Below are positions 7,036-14,278 of a DNA stretch of 36,367 nucleotides, in pieces. Both the position numbers and the translations under genes were made by a program. How positions within the stretch are numbered: position 1 is the stretch's first letter; every line of letters begins with the position of its first letter. The notes under the pieces were generated by a model, which did not search any database, had not been told where the DNA came from, and was given only the letters and a program-made list of their open reading frames with translations. Source of the DNA: a virus; IMG/VR virus record IMGVR_UViG_3300029955_000079, positions 1 to 36,367 of that record. One strand, written 5' to 3'.

Positions 7036-7110
7036 AGCCGGTTAGCTCAGAGGTAGAGCAGTTCCTTTACACGGATCAGGTCGAGATTTCAAAATTCTCA
7101 CTGGCTACCA
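7036..7110 (+). tRNA. tRNA-Val (TAC)
   Basis: Acceptor AGCCGGT/ACTGGCT, discriminator A, CCA encoded. D-arm GCTC-AGAGGTA-GAGC is canonical. Anticodon stem GTTCC/GGATC has one T-T mismatch, loop TTTACAC gives TAC. T-loop TTCAAAA. TATAAATA ends 8 bases upstream. Confidence 0.85.
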
Positions 7111-7123
7111 TTTTGATAAATAT

Positions 7124-7201
7124 GCTTGTGTAGCTCAATTTGGTCAGAGCGGGGGATTCTAAATCCCTAGGTTGTGGGTTCGAGTCCCTCCACAAGCACC
7201 A
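7124..7201 (+). tRNA. tRNA-Arg (TCT)
   Basis: Acceptor GCTTGTG/CACAAGC, discriminator A, CCA encoded. Anticodon arm GGGGA-TTCTAAA-TCCCT, T-loop TTCGAGT. GATAAATA ends 1 base before the acceptor. AGA is a rare codon in many Proteobacteria. Confidence 0.88.
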
Positions 7202-7314
7202 GAAAGGAAAATAAGAATGAAGAAGTATGAAATCTAGGTAAGTATACGTGATCCTCCTACGGATACGTGGAATACAATAAACTTTAACATTAATTAAAAT
7301 TAGGAGAAATAAAA

Positions 7315-8022
7315 ATGAAAACATATACGCAAGCATGGCAAAAAATTGCCAACAAGGCCACGGCAGTTAACGTCGTTCAACATATCGCCCTGAAGGCCTT
7401 CTTCGCTCAAACTTCAAACGAGACTAACCGGGAAGAAATCTTCCAGAGTCAGGCGCGTCGGGCATTTACGGAAGTTACCAACGAAAATAAGTTGGTTAAT
7501 GGAAACCATCCATTTCAAGGGCTGAAGAAGGCTCTCTGGATTGCTTCTATGTCCCTGAGTGATGGACTTCTTGGAATGAAAGATCAAGAAAGTGTCGATA
7601 CGATCTTCTCCGGTTCAGAAGAAGCATACAAGGAATTCAAAAATTTCTTGCGAATTTTGAATATTCTTTCAGGAAGAGAGGATGGTTTCGACAAATACAA
7701 GCGCCGTAATTATTCCTACATCTTCGTTGATAAGCGTTTCGATGATCCTATTTATCAGGCTGTTCAGGCGGCGCATGTGGCCATGGTGATCGGCCAGAAG
7801 ATGAACAAATCCTTCGATGCTCACAAGATTCATTTTCAGGTCTGTGAGATGCCGGAACAATATGATCATATCGAAGTTGTGGCTGCTCATCTGGAAGCCG
7901 TGGGTTTCCGTGTCGAGGGATTTTATGAGCACGACGTGGATCGTATCATCGCTATTGGTACTCATCCTGTTCCGTCCCATAAAAGAAAAGAACTTAGGGC
8001 TTCAACCCTATTGACTTTCTAA
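7315..8022 (+). CDS. hypothetical protein, 235 aa
   Basis: Not assigned. N-terminal half helical and polar (KTYTQAWQKIANKATAVN). The C-terminal half (from about residue 130) has a strand-helix pattern with QAVQAAHVAMVIGQKM, HKIHFQV and RIIAIGTHPV. That vaguely recalls peptidyl-tRNA hydrolase II ('QaaHa', closing 'aiGp'), which would suit a tRNA-rich locus, but I would not assign it. AGGAG precedes ATG. Followed by a hairpin terminator. Confidence 0.6.
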   Translation: MKTYTQAWQKIANKATAVNVVQHIALKAFFAQTSNETNREEIFQSQARRAFTEVTNENKLVNGNHPFQGLKKALWIASMSLSDGLLGMKDQESVDTIFSGSEEAYKEFKNFLRILNILSGREDGFDKYKRRNYSYIFVDKRFDDPIYQAVQAAHVAMVIGQKMNKSFDAHKIHFQVCEMPEQYDHIEVVAAHLEAVGFRVEGFYEHDVDRIIAIGTHPVPSHKRKELRASTLLTF

Positions 8023-8039
8023 AAAAAGGGGCCTATTAT
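8011..8039 (+). promoter_or_regulatory. sigma70-type promoter overlapping a terminator
   Basis: TTGACT at 8011, 17-base spacer, TATTAT at 8034. The -10 box is exactly the loop of the terminator hairpin, and the -35 box is in the last codons of the preceding gene. It points at the Trp-Ile-Asp tRNA group. Confidence 0.5.
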
Positions 8040-8055
8040 GGCCCCTTACTGTTTT
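8026..8055 (+). terminator. hairpin terminator
   Basis: AAGGGGCC, loop TATTAT, GGCCCCTT, then ACTGTTTTAG: a strong stem but a poor U tract. Follows the stop at 8022. Confidence 0.6.
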
Positions 8056-8071
8056 AGTAAATAGACTCTTT

Positions 8072-8159
8072 AGGGGTGCTCCGAAGTTGGAGAGTCGGAA
8101 CGGTCTCCAAAACCGTGGCGTAATAGCCGAGACGGGTTCGAATCCCTCCGCTCCTGCCA
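8072..8159 (+). tRNA. tRNA-Trp (CCA), extended variable arm
   Basis: Acceptor AGGGGTG/CGCTCCT, discriminator G and encoded CCA as in bacterial tRNA-Trp. Anticodon arm ACGGT-CTCCAAA-ACCGT, T-arm CGGG-TTCGAAT-CCCT. The D-stem is CCGA/TCGG, and the variable region is long (GGC-GTAATA-GCC), unusual for Trp. AGTAAATA ends 8 bases upstream. Its relevance to the TGA at 6885 is discussed in the findings. Confidence 0.83.
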
Positions 8160-8170
8160 AATTTTAATGA

Positions 8171-8245
8171 TGACGTGTGGCCGAATGGTTAGGCACTCAA
8201 CTGATAATTGAGACCAAATAGGTTCAAGTCCTATCGCGTCAACCA
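8171..8245 (+). tRNA. tRNA-Ile (GAT)
   Basis: Acceptor TGACGTG/CGCGTCA, discriminator A, CCA encoded. Anticodon arm CTCAA-CTGATAA-TTGAG, T-arm ATAGG-TTCAAGT-CCTAT. Follows tRNA-Trp by 11 bases with no promoter motif of its own. Confidence 0.9.
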
Positions 8246-8247
8246 AT

Positions 8248-8325
8248 GGGGATTTAGCTTAGTCTGGCCTAAAGCAACGCTCTGTCGAAGCGTGATCATG
8301 GGATCGAAGCCCATACTCCCCGCCA
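8248..8325 (+). tRNA. tRNA-Asp (GTC)
   Basis: Acceptor GGGGATT/ACTCCCC with one mismatch, discriminator G as expected for Asp, CCA encoded. Anticodon arm ACGCT-CTGTCGA-AGCGT. T-loop ATCGAAG has A at position 54. Two bases after tRNA-Ile. Confidence 0.85.
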
Positions 8326-8345
8326 TTTTCTTGAAAGGAATAAAA

Positions 8346-8747
8346 TTGATTAATTTTGATTGTGTCAGCATCGGTGATAGTATTGCCACACGCGAGGGCC
8401 TCGGTGGGTCTCTCCATTGTCAAGAAATCCATGCGGTTTATGGTAAGCCAAGTTCCTTCATCATCCATGAGGCTGCGGCGTCGGGTCCACATTATGCCTG
8501 CGTCATCTCGGCCGGTTCGAATGATCCTCTGAATTTAAATCTGGAGAAGAATCTGGAGGCCATCCGTAGGAACGTCCATTGCCAGATCACGATATGGGTG
8601 AAGCCTGCCCATAGTCGTCCATCCTCGGTGGTAGGCCATGTGGCTGCTCTTTATGGGGATCGGGCCGTTCAGGTATATCCCGGTCGAGATGGGGTGCATC
8701 CAAAGTCCTATCCTGCTTTGGCCCAACAAATTAGAAATTCTATTTAA
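8346..8747 (+). CDS. small SGNH/GDSL-type hydrolase
   Basis: 133 residues from TTG 8346 (AAGGAA upstream; longer starts run through tRNA-Asp). The SGNH blocks are visible: G10-D-S12 with the nucleophile Ser, A-G-S-N59-D for block III, and D115-G-V-H118-P for the catalytic Asp/His pair. Such enzymes are esterases on acylated lipids or sugars; substrate unknown. At 133 residues it is close to the minimal fold. There is no signal peptide, so it acts in the cytoplasm or is released at lysis. Confidence 0.75.
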   Translation: MINFDCVSIGDSIATREGLGGSLHCQEIHAVYGKPSSFIIHEAAASGPHYACVISAGSNDPLNLNLEKNLEAIRRNVHCQITIWVKPAHSRPSSVVGHVAALYGDRAVQVYPGRDGVHPKSYPALAQQIRNSI

Positions 8748-8756
8748 GGGTTTGAA

Positions 8757-9365
8757 ATGTTAGATTATGATGTTGCCCAGACGGTGGTCTGTGTCGATGA
8801 TAAAAATATTGGAAGTCCACAATTTTATACATCTCTTCCCGAAGAGGGTAAAAGATATATAGTCCGTAAAATATGGACTCCACCCGTTGATGATCCCAAA
8901 AAAGGATTCGGAGTCTCGTTGCATGGCATAACCGGCACCTATAATACTGATTTTAAAAGAGAATGTGCCTTCAGGGCCTCTCGCTTCCGTCCCTTGGATG
9001 ATCTGGATTTGTACATCGAAAAGATGGAACATGATATTGTTTCAGGAAATTATGATAAATCTCTTGACTTGGAAGATAATCCGTATAGGGTAGAAGAACC
9101 AGTTTCTATAAATTCTAAGGAAATCACATGTTCCCAATTATCGAGACCATTGACGACGTGCTGCCCCACATCCGAGGCAATGATAACTTCCACGTTAATT
9201 ACAAGGAAGATTACATCGTCATCGATTACATCGTCAATACTCCCGACACCTTCCATAACGCTGTCGAAAAGGAATGTCGTGGGATCATCTTTTATAAAGA
9301 TGGTCGGATTATGGCTCGACGCCTTCATAAGTTTTTTAACGTCAATGAACGTCCTGAAACGCTAG
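8757..9365 (+). CDS. 'VVCV'-domain protein running 238 nt into rnl1, probably frameshifted
   Basis: The first about 120 residues look real: AQTVVCVDDKNIG, GKRYIVRKIWTPP and FRASRFRPLDD form the same SH3-like module as at 2243, 2661 and 11870. After about 9115 the frame continues as Ser/Thr-rich sequence through the start of rnl1 in a different frame, which looks non-native. Both other frames have stops near 9106-9115 (CTATAA, TTCTAA), so the true end is probably there and one indel has extended the ORF. Confidence 0.55.
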   Translation: MLDYDVAQTVVCVDDKNIGSPQFYTSLPEEGKRYIVRKIWTPPVDDPKKGFGVSLHGITGTYNTDFKRECAFRASRFRPLDDLDLYIEKMEHDIVSGNYDKSLDLEDNPYRVEEPVSINSKEITCSQLSRPLTTCCPTSEAMITSTLITRKITSSSITSSILPTPSITLSKRNVVGSSFIKMVGLWLDAFISFLTSMNVLKR

Positions 9366-10276
9366 TCGAGAATCTTGATTTCTCCAAGCCGCATGTAATC
9401 TTGGAGAAGCTGGACGGATCGATGGTGACGACGATGATTTCCTATGGGAAGATGACGTGGGGTTCGAAGGCCGGTGTGACGTTTCTTACGCCACAGATCG
9501 AGGCTTTCGTTGAGAAAAATCCAAAATACCTAGAATTTGCCAACTGGTGTATGTCAGAATGGAGTATGACGCCCATCTTTGAATGGTGTTCAAATCAAAA
9601 TAGAATTGTTATTTCTCACCCCGAAGATCGTCTTGTGCTGATCGGAATTCGTCATAATGTATCTGGAAACTATCTTGAATATTCAAGAATGAATCATATT
9701 GCTCTTGCTTTTGATGTTGATGTCGTCAAACAATATCCCGGCACCGTCGCGTCGATGCAGGAGCTAGTTGAAGCTGTAAAGCCTATGGAAGGCCTAGAGG
9801 GCTTCGTGGTGCGGTGGTCTGATGGCTCCATGGTGAAGATCAAGGCCGATCAATATTGCCTGCTACATCGCTCCAAGGACGAACTGGCGCGTGAAAAGAA
9901 TGTCATCGCCATTCTGGTGGAAGGAATGGCCGACGACTTCCGAGTACTTCTGACTGAGCCTGATCGGGAGAAGTTCGAAGAATTTGAATATGAATTCTGG
10001 TGCAACTTCAATGAACAGGCCGACAACATTTTTGGTGTGCTTGAACATTATAACGCCACGAATATGACTCGTAAAGAATTCGCCCTTGAAAGTAAGGATT
10101 GGGTTAATTCCTATGTTCGGGCCACCGCCTTTACCTTCTTTGATAAAATTTCTATAAATATCACGGAAGTTAAACAACACCTTCTTGACATTCTAAAAAA
10201 GAATACAGGAAGCCAAACAAACGTTGACAAGGCTCGTTCTATCTGGGACAATGGCAACTTAAAGTGGGTCTACTAA
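9128..10276 (+). CDS. rnlA: T4 RNA ligase 1 family (Rnl1)
   Basis: 382 residues, as T4 Rnl1 (374). Seals broken RNA, classically tRNA cut by host anticodon nucleases, by way of a Lys-AMP intermediate. Motif I is K94-L-D-G-S; CRGIIF precedes it; motif IV is EGFVVRW and motif V MVKIKADQY. C-terminal domain is helical. AAGGAAATCAC precedes ATG. A polynucleotide kinase-phosphatase, its usual partner, is not in this window. A second RNA ligase is at 27625. Confidence 0.92.
   Translation: MFPIIETIDDVLPHIRGNDNFHVNYKEDYIVIDYIVNTPDTFHNAVEKECRGIIFYKDGRIMARRLHKFFNVNERPETLVENLDFSKPHVILEKLDGSMVTTMISYGKMTWGSKAGVTFLTPQIEAFVEKNPKYLEFANWCMSEWSMTPIFEWCSNQNRIVISHPEDRLVLIGIRHNVSGNYLEYSRMNHIALAFDVDVVKQYPGTVASMQELVEAVKPMEGLEGFVVRWSDGSMVKIKADQYCLLHRSKDELAREKNVIAILVEGMADDFRVLLTEPDREKFEEFEYEFWCNFNEQADNIFGVLEHYNATNMTRKEFALESKDWVNSYVRATAFTFFDKISINITEVKQHLLDILKKNTGSQTNVDKARSIWDNGNLKWVY
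10224..10252 (+). promoter_or_regulatory. possible sigma70-type promoter
   Basis: TTGACA, 17-base spacer, GACAAT, inside the 3' end of rnl1 and 35 bases before the channel gene at 10287. The -10 box is only 4 of 6. Confidence 0.35.
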
Positions 10277-10286
10277 GGAGATTATT

Positions 10287-10730
10287 TTGCGGTACACAAA
10301 TACATTTCGTCTGGTGTTTTTTAATGTCTTCATCATGGCTCTCTTCATTGTTGGATACTTTTATGGATTTGTGGGTTACATCTTTACAAACGATGTGACC
10401 CACATCTCCTACGTTCTGGCGTTGCTACTCGTCACAGGCATCTTTCTACGAATTTTCGCCACCTTCAAAAACGATCAAACCTATGGATATGGCGGGAAGA
10501 AGATCAACAGATATCTGAATTATGTCTTGGGACAGTTTCTTTTCATCGGCCTCTGTGGCACCCTGATCGGTTTCGTGCATATGATCATGGGACTTCAGGA
10601 CTTGTCGGACCCTCAATTCGTTTTGAAAAATATGATTTCAGGCGCGTTGACTTTGTTCAATACGACCTTGATCGGCCTCGTAGCCTTTCTATGGACGAGG
10701 TTCAACAGCTTCTTGGTGAATGGTGAATGA
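10287..10730 (+). CDS. MotA/TolQ/ExbB-like proton-channel protein
   Basis: 147 residues, four likely membrane helices (about 8-30, 40-58, 80-104, 115-140). The last two carry the MotA/TolQ/ExbB pattern: GLCGTLIGFVHMIMG, then a loop and GALTLFNTTLIGLVAFLW, matching 'GllGTv.Gi...f' and 'aL.tT..Gl.vA'. Members form the pentameric ring that, with an ExbD/TolR/MotB dimer, turns proton flow into mechanical work. TTG start with AAGGAG. It overlaps the next gene (GAATGACC). No cytoplasmic loop like MotA's is present, so this is a minimal version. Confidence 0.72.
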   Translation: MRYTNTFRLVFFNVFIMALFIVGYFYGFVGYIFTNDVTHISYVLALLLVTGIFLRIFATFKNDQTYGYGGKKINRYLNYVLGQFLFIGLCGTLIGFVHMIMGLQDLSDPQFVLKNMISGALTLFNTTLIGLVAFLWTRFNSFLVNGE

Positions 10731-11371
10731 CCGATCTAAGCGCGAAGTTTAATGAGTCGCTAGAGGAAAAGCTGTTTGGTTATGTTCTGGCCGACGTGAT
10801 GGTTTCCTTCGCCGCCTTCGTCTTTATGCTTTTCGTGGTGGTTTCTATGGTTCCACACAGTGAAAATAATAATGATGGTGTGATGCTGGGTAGTCTTTGT
10901 GCCGAAATTTATTGGCCGAATGATCGTGATATCGATCTTGATATCTGGGGTAAGTCACCCAAAGATGGAAAGCCTATCGGATTCTCCAACATGCATGGCG
11001 GGGGACTTGATCTTTACCGTGACGTTATCGGCTTCCAGAATAATCTTGAACATTTAAATATGGAAATCGAATGCACCAACAAGATTATTCCCGGAGAATA
11101 CACGTTCAATATCTATTATTTCTCTAACCATGAGACACAGGCATCAAGTCCCGCCTTTGGGAAATTTCCGAATGGAACGGTCGAGGCGACAATGATTATC
11201 AGACTAAAGGGTGCAAGCGTCTCGGATGGTCGTTTTAAAACTATGAGAGGGGTGCATACATTCACGGCAGAAAATCAAGAGAAGACGATGTTTAATTTCA
11301 GGGTCGGTGAGGATGGTAAAATCATAGACAGTTCTATTAATTCAAACGATAAGTGGATGGCTCATCAATGA
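10727..11371 (+). CDS. ExbD/TolR/MotB-like partner with periplasmic beta domain
   Basis: 214 residues: a short cytoplasmic N-terminus, one membrane helix (about 19-42, VLADVMVSFAAFVFMLFVVV) and a periplasmic domain. An Asp lies at residue 23 at the head of the helix (A-D23-V-M), the place of the proton-carrying Asp of TolR (D23), ExbD (D25) and MotB. The outer domain has DIDLDIWGKSP, GGGLDLYRDVIG and IPGEYTFNIYYFSN, resembling DUF2135/YfaP-type beta domains rather than a peptidoglycan-binding OmpA domain. Overlaps both neighbours. Confidence 0.68.
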   Translation: MTDLSAKFNESLEEKLFGYVLADVMVSFAAFVFMLFVVVSMVPHSENNNDGVMLGSLCAEIYWPNDRDIDLDIWGKSPKDGKPIGFSNMHGGGLDLYRDVIGFQNNLEHLNMEIECTNKIIPGEYTFNIYYFSNHETQASSPAFGKFPNGTVEATMIIRLKGASVSDGRFKTMRGVHTFTAENQEKTMFNFRVGEDGKIIDSSINSNDKWMAHQ

Positions 11372-11880
11372 CAGTAATTTCATTTGTCTTCTTTGGTATG
11401 ACGGCTGTACTATTTTTGATTACATCCTTGATGGTGAGACCGAAGCTTATGGGTCTGGCTGCTCTTATATACTGTTTATTTTTGGGTTTCTCTTATTACA
11501 CAATTCATGATCTTCTGGGAACGGCCCGACCGATTATGAACATTCCCTTCTATCATCACATATTTACGAAGGAAAACAGTCCTAGGGTGATAAGTTTTGA
11601 AATGTCACCTGATAAGAAGAGTATTTACCTTCTCATTATGGAAGATTATCCGACTCTCTACATCGCGCAATTTAATCAAAAGTTGGTCGATGATTTGAAT
11701 AAGGCTTTCGCCAAGCATCCTCAAGATGTTTTAATTCAGGGAGACGTGACAGAATATGGTGACGCCGACACAAATCAAACTTCTCATCTTCATATAGGAG
11801 GATTTGTGCTAGGTGATAATAACGAACTGAAACCAGATACATACACAAACAATGGGGTGGATGAATATAATGTTAAATGA
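11368..11880 (+). CDS. third protein of the channel cassette, two-helix membrane protein
   Basis: 170 residues from ATG 11368, which overlaps the previous stop (ATGACA). Two N-terminal membrane helices (about 4-24 and 29-50), then a periplasmic alpha/beta domain (VISFEMSPDKKSIYLLIM, FNQKLVDDLNKAFAKH). Not recognised. The overlaps on both sides make it part of the same operon and probably of the same complex. Confidence 0.65.
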   Translation: MTVISFVFFGMTAVLFLITSLMVRPKLMGLAALIYCLFLGFSYYTIHDLLGTARPIMNIPFYHHIFTKENSPRVISFEMSPDKKSIYLLIMEDYPTLYIAQFNQKLVDDLNKAFAKHPQDVLIQGDVTEYGDADTNQTSHLHIGGFVLGDNNELKPDTYTNNGVDEYNVK

Positions 11881-12118
11881 AATAGGGTTCGTGGTTGTTT
11901 GTATCAACAATCGCGGCAGGGAGATGTATCTTAAGACAGGCTCACAATATACAGTGATTATCAATTATTTTATTGGTGCAGCCGAATTTTATCGTCTGAA
12001 GGAAGTGAAAAATATGGGATTTGAATCCCATCGCTTCATATTGGCACCCAAGCCGGGATTCTCCGCGCCTGTGGTCAATGTCGAGGAAGAGGAAGAAGAT
12101 TACCGAAAGGCGGCTTAA
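11870..12118 (+). CDS. 'VVCI'-domain protein, 82 aa
   Basis: ATG 11870 chosen by the GGGGTGG site; in-frame ATGs at 11852 and 11861 are alternatives. Starts with IGFVVVCINNRG and GSQYTVIINYF, then ESHRFILAPK: one SH3-like module as at 2243, 2661 and 8757, with an acidic tail (VEEEEED). Overlaps the membrane gene in another frame. Its stop touches the stop of the minus-strand gene. Confidence 0.6.
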   Translation: MLNEIGFVVVCINNRGREMYLKTGSQYTVIINYFIGAAEFYRLKEVKNMGFESHRFILAPKPGFSAPVVNVEEEEEDYRKAA

Positions 12119-12483
12119 TTTAAAACCGCCGCCTTGACACGAAGGAGAGCCGTGTTACCAGTCTGCACGGCTCCCGTATTACTTGTAAATTTTGTGAAAA
12201 GATATAATACCCGCTCATTGATATTGACCGAGTTGGCAATCCATTGCGCCGTCAGGCTACCGGAAGCACTCAGCGTCAGGGAATAATTGGTGGCGTTGGG
12301 GGTGTTGGTGACGATAGGGGCGAGATTTGCCGTCAGAAGTCCAATCTCTGAATTTCCGTTAAAGACGTCCAGAAGGTCTAGCGTCGTAAGGAAGGCATTC
12401 GCCGTCCATGTCGCGCTGTTCGAAAGCGATACGTTTGACGTGTATGTGAAGTCAGCACCAGCGAAAACCTCTTGTGAAAACAT
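12115..12483 (-). CDS. putative late structural protein, 122 aa
   Basis: Start MFSQEVFAGADFTYTS at 12483 with GGGGAG upstream and GATAAATA 19 bases upstream; a longer reading to 12588 lacks a site. Composition is Asn/Thr/Ser/Ala-rich with alternating beta pattern (LTANLAPIVTNTP, LTLSASGSLTAQW) as in phage decoration, fibre or baseplate proteins. No family recognised. Confidence 0.6.
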   Translation of the reverse strand: MFSQEVFAGADFTYTSNVSLSNSATWTANAFLTTLDLLDVFNGNSEIGLLTANLAPIVTNTPNATNYSLTLSASGSLTAQWIANSVNINERVLYLFTKFTSNTGAVQTGNTALLRVKAAVLN

Positions 12484-12502
12484 TTTTCTCCCCTTTTTTG
12501 AA

Positions 12503-12510
12503 TATTTATC
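12503..12510 (-). promoter_or_regulatory. late-promoter-like motif GATAAATA
   Basis: Minus strand, 19 bases upstream of the ATG at 12483. Confidence 0.45.
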
Positions 12511-12520
12511 AAAATTATCA

Positions 12521-12549
12521 TTGACAGCGAAAACGAAATCATTTATAAG
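12521..12549 (+). promoter_or_regulatory. sigma70-type promoter
   Basis: TTGACA at 12521, 17-base spacer, TATAAG at 12544; 49 bases before the DUF932 gene at 12599. One of the best matches in the window. Confidence 0.7.
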
Positions 12550-12598
12550 TTGGACATGGATGAGGGACTGGCCTTCACCGCAGATCAAGGATTTTAAA

Positions 12599-13555
12599 AT
12601 GGCACATATGGTAGAAGAGATGGCTTATGTTGGTAAAGAGTGGGGAGGCGAAACCCCTTGGCATTCCCTTGGTTACAAGGTTGCCGGAAATCTCACCGCT
12701 CATGAAATGCTCGTCGCCGCGAAGTGCGATTGGGAAGTTGAAAAGTGTGAAATGGGTGACAAGTATGGTCCGGTGACGAAGAACAAGTCCCTGCGTCGCA
12801 TGTCGGATGGCAAGCTGATGGATGTGGTGGGAGACGATTGGGAGCCTTTACAGAACGAGGTTGCCTTCGACTTCTTCCGCGAATTTGTGGATGCTGGTGA
12901 CATGACGATGGAAACCGCTGGCTCCCTGCGTGAGGGTCAGTATGTATGGGCTCTGGCCAAGGTTAACAAGTCCTTTACCCTCTTCGGTGGGGATCGTGTC
13001 GAGAGCTACCTTCTTTTCACCAACACACATCGTTATGGTAAGTCCATTGACGTTCGGTTCACCCCTACCCGCGTCGTCTGCAACAACACGCTGACGATGG
13101 CCCTCAACGGTGTTTCTGACAACGCCTTTAAATCTTCGCATCGGGTGGTCTTCGACGCCACCGCCGCGAAGCAGACGATGGGTATCGCCAACGAGAAATT
13201 CGATCAATATGGTGAGGCGGCGGCTTTCCTCGGTTCCAAGCGGTATTCTGAAGAGACTGTCAAGGAATATTTTAACGAAGTCTTCCCGGTACAGGTCGTC
13301 AAGGAAAATTCCAAGCGTAAGCCGAAGGAAGCCTCTTCGAATGCTACTCTGGCCGTCAAGGCTCTGGCCTATCAGCCCGGTGTTGAATTCGGGCCGGGAA
13401 CTTGGTGGCAGGCTCTCAATGCCGTCACTTACGTCACGGATCACCTGATGGGCCGAACCGACGAAGCGCGGGTCGAGAATATGTGGTATGGACAGGTAAA
13501 GGATAAGAAGCTGAAGGCCTTCAGCCTAGCCGTTGACATGGCCAACAAAGCCTAA
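12599..13555 (+). CDS. DUF932 phage/plasmid-like protein
   Basis: 318 residues from ATG 12599 (AAGG upstream), matching the DUF932 family ('phage/plasmid-like protein', TIGR03299) in length and pattern: an N-terminal PWHSLGYKV, the D-x-W-E-P-LQNEVAFDFF block, a middle VVCNNTLTMAL and C-terminal WWQALNAVTYVTDHLMGR. The family is widespread on phages and plasmids and its role is not established. It is monocistronic: own promoter at 12521 and a strong terminator at 13563. The codon pattern (many GCC, GTC, CTG) suggests high expression. Confidence 0.85.
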   Translation: MAHMVEEMAYVGKEWGGETPWHSLGYKVAGNLTAHEMLVAAKCDWEVEKCEMGDKYGPVTKNKSLRRMSDGKLMDVVGDDWEPLQNEVAFDFFREFVDAGDMTMETAGSLREGQYVWALAKVNKSFTLFGGDRVESYLLFTNTHRYGKSIDVRFTPTRVVCNNTLTMALNGVSDNAFKSSHRVVFDATAAKQTMGIANEKFDQYGEAAAFLGSKRYSEETVKEYFNEVFPVQVVKENSKRKPKEASSNATLAVKALAYQPGVEFGPGTWWQALNAVTYVTDHLMGRTDEARVENMWYGQVKDKKLKAFSLAVDMANKA

Positions 13556-13562
13556 GTCTCTG

Positions 13563-13593
13563 AAAATCCCCGAGAAATCGGGGATTTTTTTTT
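13563..13593 (+). terminator. strong rho-independent terminator
   Basis: AATCCCCGA-GAAA-TCGGGGATT followed by an unbroken T tract, 8 bases after the DUF932 stop. Confidence 0.92.
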
Positions 13594-13640
13594 GTCAACT
13601 CTGATGTGTCCAAAAGGTTCCTGTCAATAAAAATCTTATC

Positions 13641-13684
13641 TTTACAAAAAATTTCTTGACATCTTATATACATGCTGGCATACA
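13641..13684 (+). promoter_or_regulatory. sigma70-type promoter, two registers
   Basis: Either TTTACA (13641), 18, TATATA (13665), or TTGACA (13656), 17, CATACA (13679). Drives the gene at 13739. Confidence 0.5.
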
Positions 13685-13688
13685 CAAG

Positions 13689-13718
13689 ACGCCGAAGAGA
13701 TAGTCTCTTCCTCAGCGT
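13689..13718 (+). promoter_or_regulatory. 5' leader hairpin
   Basis: GAAGAGA-TAG-TCTCTTC inside an outer ACGC/GCGT pair, just after the promoter and 20 bases before the start at 13739. Probably near the 5' end of the mRNA, where such hairpins protect transcripts. Confidence 0.5.
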
Positions 13719-13738
13719 GACTTATGGAGTATTTCATC

Positions 13739-14221
13739 ATGAATATCAAATCAAATGAAACCATTTCTGCTCAGGTTGCCAAGGTTATGTCAAATCTGAA
13801 GAAAGGCCACACACGATCCGAGGCCTTCGCCGCCATCAATAATGCCAGAATTGATGATAGAAATGGTAGGAGAATTGTTCCCTCCGTCTGGTACCACGCC
13901 CTCGCATATAACATGAAGGAAAATGGGAAGACCTACATGGAAGAGTCCTATCCTTATTTTCAGCCCACCGAGAGCCCGTATCCCAGAATCAAAACCGCCG
14001 CCTCGGCACCTGCCCCTCCCGCGCCTGCGCCGGTTCATGAGGCTTCCAATAAGGATGATGCGCTGGTGACCTTCCTGCACCGACTGCGTGACGACATAAC
14101 ATCGTTTATCGTGAGCGTCGAGGAAAATGGTGACAAGACGACTGCTCATACTGGTATCAAGTCGTCGGAAATGAACATCGGAAATGTCGTACAGTCCATG
14201 ATCGGTAAACGCCGCGCCTAA
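13739..14221 (+). CDS. hypothetical protein with Pro/Ala linker, 160 aa
   Basis: ATG 13739 has TGGAG 9 bases upstream. Residues 1-85 form a helical domain (VAKVMSNLKKGHTRSEAFAA), about 90-105 a Pro/Ala linker (SAPAPPAPAPV), and the rest a second helical domain (ALVTFLHRLRDDITSF). Not recognised. It stands alone between promoter and terminator. Confidence 0.7.
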   Translation: MNIKSNETISAQVAKVMSNLKKGHTRSEAFAAINNARIDDRNGRRIVPSVWYHALAYNMKENGKTYMEESYPYFQPTESPYPRIKTAASAPAPPAPAPVHEASNKDDALVTFLHRLRDDITSFIVSVEENGDKTTAHTGIKSSEMNIGNVVQSMIGKRRA

Positions 14222-14240
14222 TTCATAATTAGTCATTAAT

Positions 14241-14278
14241 AAGGCCGGGAGTTCTTCCCGGCCTTTTTCTTTTTTTCC
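14241..14278 (+). terminator. rho-independent terminator
   Basis: AAGGCCGGGA-GTTCT-TCCCGGCCTT then TTTCTTTTTTT, 20 bases after the stop at 14221. Confidence 0.93.

Noticed and set aside
7315-8022. Peptidyl-tRNA hydrolase II assignment
   Set aside because: Only short motif resemblance (QAAH, IAIG); order and length do not fit well enough.
9863-10180. Minus-strand ORF opposite rnl1
   Set aside because: Shadow of a well-supported gene; no ribosome site and no family pattern. The same holds for the other antisense ORFs (for example 12848-13444, 17560-18123, 33789-34337).
12287-12598. Extension of the DUF932 ORF upstream
   Set aside because: It runs antisense through the late gene at 12115-12483 and precedes the promoter at 12521.
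13110-13448. Arg/Ser-rich plus-strand ORF inside DUF932
   Set aside because: Out-of-frame shadow with skewed composition and no start signal.
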